A stretch of DNA of 7,389 nt from Opitutales bacterium (GTDB lineage: Bacteria > Verrucomicrobiota > Verrucomicrobiia > Opitutales > Intestinicryptomonadaceae), in contig JAGBOM010000131.1 of assembly GCA_017633865.1 (NCBI GenBank), forward strand, positions 1 to 7,389. The letters are read 5' to 3'. This document shows positions 1-4,899 of the stretch, in pieces. Every line of letters begins with the position of its first letter. Within the stretch, counting starts at the first letter, position 1. Position numbers and translations under genes: made by a program. A model generated the notes under the pieces. The model was not told where the DNA came from. It worked only from the letters and a program-made list of their open reading frames with translations, and made no database searches.

Positions 1-1167
1 CACATGATTGGCGGGAATTTCGAGCTCAGCTTTTGCGAATCGCTATTGCTTGCCTCGGTGATGTCGTCTACGGACTCCGCATCGGTATTCTCGCTTTTGC
101 GCTCAAGCGGACTGAATCTCGACAAAAAGCTGCGCTCCACCCTCGAGCTCGAAAGCGGCAGCAACGACCCCATGGCCTACATCCTCACGATTTTGCTCAT
201 AGAAATCGTGAAAAGCGGCTCGTTCGACGCGGCAAAATCGCTCGTCGAATTCGCCGTCCAGCTTTCGTTCGGCCTGCTTTTCGGCTACGTTCTCGGAAGA
301 ATAACGGTGTTTTTGCTCAACAAAATCAATATCGACAACGCGGCGATGTACTCGATTCTGCTTTTGGGCTCCGCCATTTTCACGTTCTCTATAACGAACA
401 AGTTCGCGGGCAACGGGTATTTGGCCGTTTACGTTGCGGGCCTTGCCATCGGCAACTCGAAATTCTCGCACAAGCGCGCGATAGCCGCGTTTTTTGAAAG
501 CTTCGCGTGGCTTTGGCAGATTATAATGTTTTTGGCGCTCGGGCTTTTGGTAAACCCGTGCGAGCTTTTAAACATATTCTGGATAGGCCTTGCAATCGCG
601 GCTTTTATGACGATTGCGGCAAGGCCGCTTGCGGTTTTCCTATGCCTTTTCGCCTTCAAGATGAAAAAGCGCGAAAAGTCCTACATTTCGTGGGTCGGGC
701 TAAAGGGGGCGGTTCCCATTATTTTCGCGACGTACCCGCTCATCGCGAATGTCGAAAAGGCGCAGATGATGTTTAACATAGTGTTTTTTACAACGCTTGT
801 TTCGCTGCTTGTGCAGGGCACGACAGTCGCGCCGCTGGCGAGGAAGTTCGGCCTCGTGCGCGAAGGCGGCCTCGGCGGCAGCGAATTCGGCGTGGAGCTT
901 TCCGAAGACATAAAGTCGAGCATGTCCGAAATCGAAATTTCAGAAAAGATGCTCGAAAACGGCAGCCGACTCATGGATTTGCGCCTGCCCGAAAACACTC
1001 TGGTTGTAATGGTGAAAAGAAACGGCAACTACTTTGTGCCGCAGGGCAAAACTTCCCTCTCTCCCAAAGACAAGGTTCTGGTGATTTCCGACAAGGGGGA
1101 GGAGCTCGAAAAAATCTACGCCCAGCTCGGCATAGAAAACAGGGTCATCGACAAGGACAAGATTTAG
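1..1167 (+). CDS. nhaP2: Potassium/proton antiporter, CPA1 NhaP2-like, C-terminal part (5' truncated)
   Basis: The reading frame is open from base 1, so the true start lies upstream; 388 residues are visible. It is an inner-membrane cation/proton exchanger that would expel K+ (or Na+) in exchange for protons. Counting from the first Met (base 4), SSTDSASVFSLL (21-32) and ELESGSNDPMA (48-58) match the NhaP2/CvrA transport core, with the Asn-Asp pair at 54-55 expected to carry the ion. Hydrophobic helices continue to about residue 280, including WVGLKGAVPII (230-240), another family signature. A Gly-rich linker near 288-292 leads into a cytosolic RCK_C (TrkA_C) regulatory domain at about 295-375. 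E. coli NhaP2 is near 578 residues and carries an additional CorC/HlyC-like domain after RCK_C; this protein stops soon after RCK_C. Family assignment is secure; the exported ion is inferred. The next gene is convergent, so the antiporter ends its own transcription unit. Confidence 0.9.
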   Translation, partial: HMIGGNFELSFCESLLLASVMSSTDSASVFSLLRSSGLNLDKKLRSTLELESGSNDPMAYILTILLIEIVKSGSFDAAKSLVEFAVQLSFGLLFGYVLGRITVFLLNKINIDNAAMYSILLLGSAIFTFSITNKFAGNGYLAVYVAGLAIGNSKFSHKRAIAAFFESFAWLWQIIMFLALGLLVNPCELLNIFWIGLAIAAFMTIAARPLAVFLCLFAFKMKKREKSYISWVGLKGAVPIIFATYPLIANVEKAQMMFNIVFFTTLVSLLVQGTTVAPLARKFGLVREGGLGGSEFGVELSEDIKSSMSEIEISEKMLENGSRLMDLRLPENTLVVMVKRNGNYFVPQGKTSLSPKDKVLVISDKGEELEKIYAQLGIENRVIDKDKI

Positions 1168-1199
1168 CGGGGCTTGCCGCGCAAGCCGCCGAGGCCGCC

Positions 1200-1231
1200 C
1201 CGCGCGGGGCTTTACGCCCAAAGCCGCGCGG
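1200..1231 (+). terminator. Candidate 3'-end hairpin of the antiporter gene
   Basis: The arms at 1201-1213 and 1220-1230 pair over 11 bp with a two-base GG bulge and a six-base loop (ACGCCC); bases 1200 and 1231 add one more C-G pair. It lies 32 bases after the antiporter stop. No U-tract follows (the next bases are CGAAAATCC), so it is not a textbook intrinsic terminator and may instead protect the mRNA end or assist Rho-type termination. The smaller hairpin at 1171-1187 may act with it. Confidence 0.3.
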
Positions 1232-1273
1232 CGAAAATCCGCTTTAATGAAAAAAAGCGCGCGACTTTTTGCG

Positions 1274-1299
1274 AAAATCCTCTTTGCGCCCCGCAAGAG
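1274..1299 (-). terminator. Candidate terminator after the P1B ATPase gene
   Basis: Read on the minus strand, CTCTTGCG-GGG-CGCAAAGAG forms an eight-pair stem with one bulged base, followed by GATTTTCG. It starts 32 bases after the ATPase stop codon. The T-run is only four long, so termination is plausible but weak. Further T-rich stretches follow on the same strand, including seven Ts near 1250-1256. Confidence 0.35.
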
Positions 1300-1330
1300 C
1301 CGGTGGTAAAACCCGCAAAAAAATTTCCGC

Positions 1331-3355
1331 CTATTTTCTAAACAAAATCCGCGCGGAGTTCCCCACAACCAAGAGAGACGACGCGTTGTGTATCAGCGCC
1401 CCGCCCACGGGCCCGACCGCGCCCGTCGCCGCCAAGAACACCGCCAATATGTTTATCAAGACCGACACGCTCAAGTTGAAGCGAATGGTAAGCATCATAT
1501 TTTTTGAAAGCGCGACTGTTCTTGGAATAAGAGAAAGATTGTCGTTTAAAACGGAGATGTCGGCGGCGTCTATGGCAGCGTCGCTTCCGAGGGCGCCCAT
1601 GGCCGCCGACACGTCGGCTCTGGCGAGGCTCGGGGCGTCGTTTACGCCGTCGCCGACCATCATTACGGTTTCGTTTTTGGCGCGGGCTTCGTCTATAAAG
1701 GCGAGCTTTTCCTCCGGCATTAAAGACGCGCTAAAAGAGTCCGCCCCGACAATTTCCGCAACGCGGGAGACGGCCTCGTAATTGTCGCCCGACAAAATCG
1801 AGCTTTTTACGCCCATCTTTTTTAGCGCCAAAACGGAGGCCGCGGCCTCGGGCTTTACGCCGTCAAAAAGGCTGACCGCCCCCAGAAATTCGCCGTCTTT
1901 AAACGCCGCAAAAACAGTCTCGCCGCGGTTTTTCGCGCGGCTTAAAAACGCTTCGAGCTCCGCAGAAATTTCGGATTTATTCAAGGCCTTCGGCGAGCAT
2001 ACGCGGATTTTGCAAGAGCCGAAGTCCGCCTCTATGCCCCTGCCCAAGTCGGCCTTCACGCTTTCGGGCTCCGACAGGGTTATCCCCCTCGCCGCCGCCT
2101 CCGAAACTATCGCAGACGCTATCGGGTGCCTTGAGAATTTTTCGGCGGAGGCAACCGCCCTAAGAAATTCGTTTTCGGGAAGAGCCCCCGCAGAAATCAT
2201 TGACGAAACTTTTAGTTTCGCGCTCGTCAAAGTCCCAGTTTTGTCGAAAAATATTCGGGAGACTTTCGACAAAGTTTCCATCGCCGCCCCGCTTTTTACA
2301 AGCACGCCCTTCTTGCTCGAATTGCCTATCGCCGCCGCGACCGCCGTCGGAGTGGCGAGCACAAACGCGCACGGGCAGAACACGACCAAAATCGTCGCGC
2401 CCCTGACGCAGGCGGAAACCGTCTCCATGCCGAGCGCGAATTTCGAGAACAAAAACACCATGGCGGCAAGCGCGATTGCAGAAGGCACTATGCGCGACGC
2501 CCACTTGTCCGCAATCCTCGATATGGGCGCCTTTTTGCCGTCGGCCTCCTGCGCCAGATTCACAAGCTTTGCTATCGCGGTTTCGGCGGAGCTTGAAGAC
2601 GCCCTTATTTCGACGTGCCCCGACTTGTTCCAAGTTCCCGCGTAAACGGCGTCGCCAACCCGCTTTTCGACAGGCGCGGACTCTCCCGTAAGCGACGACT
2701 GGTCTGCAAGGCAGAACCCGCCGACAACCTCGCCGTCGCAGGCAATCATTTCGTTGTGGGTTGCGACGATAATGTCGCCCGAGCGTATTTGCGAGGCGTC
2801 GATTTCCTCGAGAGCGGCGCCTTTCTTGCGCAGAGCCTTTTTGGGCGAAAGCTTTACAAGGCGCTTCAGGCCCTCTTTGGTTTTGGCAACGGTAAACTCC
2901 TCAAGCGCGCCTCCCAAAGCCATCAAAAAAGAGATTTCGCCCGCGGCGAAAATATTGCCCGCGCCGCATTCGCCCAAGCCCCCGCCCGACGCTTCCGAAA
3001 AAAATTCGAGAGCCAAAGCCGCGATTATGGCCGCGCCCACAAGCAGGCTCGAGCTTATCTTGCCCGACTTAAAAAGCGCGGAAAACCCGCTTGAAATTAT
3101 CGGAAATCCGCACAAAATTACAGCAATCCAAGACGGGTCGGCAAGCGGGAAGTCCCTTCGCCAATCCGCGTCGAAATGCGCCGTTAAAAACCCCAGGACG
3201 AGGCTGAAAAACGAAATCCAAAGCGCGGCATTTCCCCTAAAAAAAGATCCGCGCCCGCAGCACGAGCCGCCGCGGGAATCCCCGCCGCCGCCATTGCAGC
3301 TTTTTTGGCCGCCGCCGTTATGGCAGCAACAGCAATGTCCGCTTTCGTTAGACAT
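1331..3355 (-). CDS. CPC-type heavy-metal-translocating P1B ATPase (probable Cu+ efflux) with Cys-rich N-terminal tail
   Basis: A 674-residue inner-membrane pump that would use ATP to export a soft metal ion. The complete P-type core is visible: actuator TGES at 223-226, metal-binding CPC at 327-329 in the sixth helix, phosphorylation motif DKTGTLT with Asp371, the P1B-specific His-Pro at 410-411, and hinge GDGVND at 568-573. Four hydrophobic helices precede the actuator (about 43-60, 76-95, 101-119, 134-155), two surround CPC, and two are at the C-terminus. There is no ferredoxin-like HMA domain with CXXC; instead the first 36 residues are Gly-rich and hold seven Cys and two His, beginning with a CCCCH run at 8-12. 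The last helix reads HNASS (656-660), unlike the MxxSS of typical CopA or the Asp motif of ZntA/CadA. Its place directly after csoR argues for Cu+; the helix motif leaves Mn2+/other-metal CtpC-like pumps open. The start has a strong Shine-Dalgarno sequence nine bases upstream. Confidence 0.93.
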   Translation of the reverse strand: MSNESGHCCCCHNGGGQKSCNGGGGDSRGGSCCGRGSFFRGNAALWISFFSLVLGFLTAHFDADWRRDFPLADPSWIAVILCGFPIISSGFSALFKSGKISSSLLVGAAIIAALALEFFSEASGGGLGECGAGNIFAAGEISFLMALGGALEEFTVAKTKEGLKRLVKLSPKKALRKKGAALEEIDASQIRSGDIIVATHNEMIACDGEVVGGFCLADQSSLTGESAPVEKRVGDAVYAGTWNKSGHVEIRASSSSAETAIAKLVNLAQEADGKKAPISRIADKWASRIVPSAIALAAMVFLFSKFALGMETVSACVRGATILVVFCPCAFVLATPTAVAAAIGNSSKKGVLVKSGAAMETLSKVSRIFFDKTGTLTSAKLKVSSMISAGALPENEFLRAVASAEKFSRHPIASAIVSEAAARGITLSEPESVKADLGRGIEADFGSCKIRVCSPKALNKSEISAELEAFLSRAKNRGETVFAAFKDGEFLGAVSLFDGVKPEAAASVLALKKMGVKSSILSGDNYEAVSRVAEIVGADSFSASLMPEEKLAFIDEARAKNETVMMVGDGVNDAPSLARADVSAAMGALGSDAAIDAADISVLNDNLSLIPRTVALSKNMMLTIRFNLSVSVLINILAVFLAATGAVGPVGGALIHNASSLLVVGNSARILFRK

Positions 3356-3364
3356 ACAAAACCC

Positions 3365-3370
3365 CCTCCT
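3365..3370 (-). promoter_or_regulatory. Strong ribosome-binding site of the ATPase gene, overlapping the csoR stop
   Basis: On the minus strand AGGAGG lies nine bases before the ATPase ATG. Its first two bases are the last two of the csoR TAG stop (3369-3371). This supports the chosen ATPase start and suggests the two genes are translated from one message, possibly coupled. Confidence 0.8.
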
Positions 3371-3641
3371 ACGGCCTCACTTTTTTAAGGTATTCAACAA
3401 GCTCGTCGACGAGCTTTTTGTCGCCACTTAAAACGGCGCTTGAAATGCACACCCTCAAGTGCCTCTCCATTATTTTGCCCCACAGCCCCTGAAGCGCCCC
3501 GATTGCGGAGGAAATCTGCGTTAAAACCTCCATGCAGCCGCGGCCGCCGTCCACCATTTTTTCTATGCCGGCAATCTGCCCGCCTATCCTGCGCAAGCGC
3601 CTTTTTACGGATTCGGCATCCTCTTTTGTGTGGCTGTTCAT
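3369..3641 (-). CDS. csoR: CsoR-type copper-sensing transcriptional repressor (CsoR/RcnR/FrmR family)
   Basis: A 90-residue all-helical cytosolic repressor of the DUF156 family that binds DNA when metal-free and releases it on binding Cu(I). The N-terminal helix reads RRLRRIGGQIAGIEKMV, typical of the family. The metal ligands are Cys36 (GRGCMEVL), His61 and Cys65 (ERHLRVC), the Cys-His-Cys set that defines copper-sensing CsoR, and their numbering matches the M. tuberculosis protein. RcnR and FrmR relatives have His or Glu at the last position. The second-shell Tyr that precedes the first Cys in M. tuberculosis CsoR is Gly35 here; a Glu near the C-terminus (Glu80) may play the role of its Glu81. 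The start has AGGA seven bases upstream. It is the first gene of the unit and is followed after 13 bases by the P1B ATPase, which it very probably controls together with itself. Confidence 0.93.
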   Translation of the reverse strand: MNSHTKEDAESVKRRLRRIGGQIAGIEKMVDGGRGCMEVLTQISSAIGALQGLWGKIMERHLRVCISSAVLSGDKKLVDELVEYLKKVRP

Positions 3642-3681
3642 TCAAATGTCCTTTTGTTTTTCGTTTTTTAATTTTGGTTTA

Positions 3682-3687
3682 AATATA
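3682..3687 (-). promoter_or_regulatory. Candidate -10 element of the csoR operon
   Basis: TATATT on the minus strand matches the sigma70 -10 consensus at five of six bases and is about 40 bases upstream of the csoR start. No good -35 box sits 16-18 bases further up; that space is filled by G-runs. A TTGACT on the same strand at 3718-3723 is about 30 bases away, too far for standard spacing. A repressor-regulated or non-standard promoter is possible. Confidence 0.4.
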
Positions 3688-3714
3688 CCCATACTCCCTA
3701 CCCCTATGCGCCCC
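3688..3714 (-). other. Four-run G-tract (G-quadruplex motif, possible CsoR operator) upstream of csoR
   Basis: On the minus strand the order is GGGG, six bases, GGGG, two bases, GGG, five bases, GGG, which satisfies the usual G3+N1-7 quadruplex rule. It abuts the TATATT box and covers the place of a -35 element. CsoR operators in other bacteria are G/C-run-rich with TACCC-like half sites, and two such half sites (TACCC at 3686-3690 and TACCCC at 3699-3704, plus strand) occur here as a direct rather than inverted repeat. Operator function is inferred. Confidence 0.45.
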
Positions 3715-3742
3715 GCAAGTCAACACAAAAAAAACGCGGGGC
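3710..3742. repeat. Inverted repeat GCCCCGC-N19-GCGGGGC in the divergent promoter
   Basis: Perfect 7-bp arms at 3710-3716 and 3736-3742 enclose 19 AT-rich bases. Neither side has a T-run positioned for termination. The centre-to-centre spacing of 26 bp and the position between two promoters make a regulator-binding site possible, but such GC palindromes also occur by chance in this genome. Confidence 0.35.
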
Positions 3743-3788
3743 AAAAAAACGCAAAGCCCAAACGCCGCCGATAACAATAATAATTGTT

Positions 3789-3818
3789 TTGACTAAGCGG
3801 GCGCGTTGTGCGAAAAAT
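3789..3818 (+). promoter_or_regulatory. Candidate promoter of the Kdo operon
   Basis: TTGACT (3789-3794) matches the -35 consensus at five of six bases and is preceded by an AT-rich stretch. Eighteen bases on, AAAAAT (3813-3818) matches the -10 consensus at four of six. Transcription would begin near 3825, leaving a leader of about 20 bases before the ATG at 3846. Confidence 0.4.
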
Positions 3819-3835
3819 ATCGAATCGAAAAAAAT

Positions 3836-3839
3836 AGGA
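3836..3839 (+). promoter_or_regulatory. Ribosome-binding site that sets the start of the fused kdsB
   Basis: AGGA lies six bases before the ATG at 3846. The same frame can be extended back to a TTG at 3789, but that codon has no such site and falls inside the candidate -35 box. No comparable site precedes the internal ATG at 4149. Confidence 0.6.
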
Positions 3840-3845
3840 ACATCG

Positions 3846-4148
3846 ATGAAAAATGCGGTTATAGCGATTTTGCAAATAATGGCGTGGGCGATACCGGCCT
3901 TCGTGGGGCTTGCGTTCATATTGAGAACCAACGAATCCTACGAAGACTCCTACGCGGCCTCCTCCGTAAAAGTCGGCATGAGTCTGAGGGCGTACAAATT
4001 TTTGTTCAAGCTTATAGGAGTCGCGATTTTTTTGTGCGCGGGCGGAATCTTCTACTACATCCACCTCTACGAGCCGCATGAGGACATCTCCGAAAAGAAG
4101 AAGTTTTGGGACGGCGTAAAAGACTCCGACGGCGCGATAAAAACCGCG
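3846..4148 (+). other. Two-helix membrane module fused in frame to KdsB (unrecognised)
   Basis: This 101-codon segment begins with a hydrophobic helix, MKNAVIAILQIMAWAIPAFV onward, then a polar stretch rich in Ser, Tyr and Glu (about 28-50), a second helix (about 53-73), and an acidic-basic tail (EDISEKKKFWDGVKDSDG) that joins KdsB. I do not recognise the family. By the positive-inside rule, the Lys/Arg residues just before helix two and the charged tail make orientation ambiguous, but the tail must be cytosolic for KdsB to work, which would also put the N-terminus inside. It could be an independent small membrane protein whose stop codon was lost. Confidence 0.6.
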
Positions 4149-4898
4149 ATGCTTTTAAGCGCCATAGCAATCCCCACCAGAATGGGCTCAACCAGATTCC
4201 CGGGCAAGCCCCTCGCGAGCCTCGGCGGCAAAAAGGTTCTGGAAAGGGTTTACGAAAAGTGCGCCGCGAGCAAAAAGGCGCAGGGGGTGTTCGTGCTTAC
4301 CGACAGCCCCGAAATAGAGGACTTCTGCGGAAAAATCGGCGCAAACTGCGTAATGACGAGCCCCGCCTGCCAAAACGGCACCGAGCGCATAGTGGAGGCT
4401 CTGCCGAAGATTGACGCCGAATTTGTGGTGAACGTGCAGGGCGACGAGCCCTTCATACCCACAAGCCTCATCGATTCGATTTTCGACATACACGAAAAGA
4501 CCGGCTGCGCCCTCGCCACCGCCGCCACGCCAATAGAAAACCCAGACGAGCTTTTCAACCCGAACAACGTAAAGGTTCTGACTTCCGCCTCGGGCAAAGT
4601 CATATATTTTAGCCGCTCGCCCCTGCCCTTTGTGCGCGGCGAGCAAAACCCCGCCGAGTGGCTTAAAAGGCGCAAGTATTTAAAGCACATCGGCATTTAC
4701 GGCTATTCGCGGGACACCCTAATAAAATATTCGCGCCTGCCAAAAAGCTCGCTCGAAGCCTGCGAAAGCCTCGAACAGCTGCGCTTTGTAGACGCGGGAA
4801 TACCGATTGAGCTTGTCGAGAGCGACTACAAGGTTGTCGGCATCGACACCCCCGAAGATTTGGCTTTGGCCGAAAAAATGCTCGCGCAAAAGGAGTAA
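3846..4898 (+). CDS. kdsB: CMP-Kdo synthetase (3-deoxy-manno-octulosonate cytidylyltransferase) with N-terminal membrane extension
   Basis: It activates Kdo with CTP to CMP-Kdo, the donor for lipid A core assembly. Residues 102-350 of this 350-residue product are a complete KdsB of the usual length (about 249): RMGSTRFPGKPL (112-123) is the nucleotide-binding signature, NVQGDEP (196-202) contains the metal-binding Asp200, HIGIYGY (281-287) and ESLEQLR (307-313) are family hallmarks, and GIDTPED (332-338) carries the second metal-binding Asp334. Before it, without any stop, are 101 residues with two hydrophobic helices (about 3-26 and 53-73) that standard KdsB lacks. Codon use is even across the junction. 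The ATG at 3846 has a ribosome-binding site; Met102 (ATG at 4149) has none visible, so I annotate one fused product. Separate initiation at 4149 cannot be excluded. KdsB is normally cytosolic; here it would be tethered to the inner membrane. kdsD follows after one base. Confidence 0.88.
   Translation: MKNAVIAILQIMAWAIPAFVGLAFILRTNESYEDSYAASSVKVGMSLRAYKFLFKLIGVAIFLCAGGIFYYIHLYEPHEDISEKKKFWDGVKDSDGAIKTAMLLSAIAIPTRMGSTRFPGKPLASLGGKKVLERVYEKCAASKKAQGVFVLTDSPEIEDFCGKIGANCVMTSPACQNGTERIVEALPKIDAEFVVNVQGDEPFIPTSLIDSIFDIHEKTGCALATAATPIENPDELFNPNNVKVLTSASGKVIYFSRSPLPFVRGEQNPAEWLKRRKYLKHIGIYGYSRDTLIKYSRLPKSSLEACESLEQLRFVDAGIPIELVESDYKVVGIDTPEDLALAEKMLAQKE
4889..4895 (+). promoter_or_regulatory. Ribosome-binding site of kdsD inside the kdsB 3' end
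   Basis: AAAGGAG occupies the last coding bases of kdsB, ends immediately before its TAA (4896-4898) and is four bases from the kdsD ATG. It fixes the kdsD start and points to coupled translation of the two Kdo enzymes. Confidence 0.75.
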
Positions 4899-4899
4899 T

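Larger units (their letters stand above)
1168..1330. other. Convergent intergenic region with stacked GC-rich inverted repeats
   Basis: This 163-base gap separates two converging genes and has no supportable ORF. It contains several inverted repeats: GGCTTGC/GCAAGCC at 1171-1187 (7 bp, 3-base loop, beginning four bases after the antiporter stop); an 11-bp stem with a two-base bulge at 1201-1230 (arms CGCGCGGggCTTT and AAAGCCGCGCG); CGCTTT/AAAGCG at 1240-1259; and CTCTTTGCG/CGCAAGAG at 1280-1299. Such an arrangement suits transcript-end or RNA-stabilising structures for both strands, but only the last is followed (on the minus strand) by even a short T-run. Confidence 0.5.
3642..3845. promoter_or_regulatory. 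Divergent promoter region between csoR and the Kdo operon
   Basis: These 204 bases carry no supportable gene and separate two divergently transcribed operons, so both promoters should lie here. Visible structure in order: an AT-rich csoR leader, a TATATT box, a tract of four C-runs (G-runs on the minus strand), a GCCCCGC/GCGGGGC inverted repeat, two AAAAAAACGC direct repeats 15 bases apart (3728-3737 and 3743-3752), an AT-rich stretch CAATAATAATTG, and a TTGACT box reading towards the Kdo genes. Confidence 0.7.

Noticed and set aside
1782..2645. Long plus-strand open frame (287 codons) opposite the P1B ATPase
   Set aside because: It is antisense to a protein with all P-type ATPase motifs; its translation is Ser/Ala/Pro-rich without recognisable motifs, as expected for a shadow frame in GC-rich DNA.
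3718..3723. TTGACT on the minus strand as the -35 box of csoR
   Set aside because: It is about 30 bases from the TATATT box, and at the standard 17-base spacing the only hexamer is TAGGGA, a poor -10.
3789..3845. Earlier TTG start that would add 19 residues to the KdsB fusion
   Set aside because: The TTG lies inside the candidate -35 box and lacks a ribosome-binding site, while the ATG at 3846 has AGGA at good spacing and begins directly with a membrane helix.
3642..3845. A small RNA or riboswitch in the divergent intergenic region
   Set aside because: The leaders to both starts are short (about 20-40 bases from the candidate promoters) and I find no conserved aptamer-like pairing.
4807..4899. 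Upstream in-frame extension of kdsD by 31 residues
   Set aside because: The extension overlaps kdsB out of frame, has a shadow-like Ser/Arg/Lys composition, and the ATG at 4900 has its own strong ribosome-binding site and matches the family's N-terminus.
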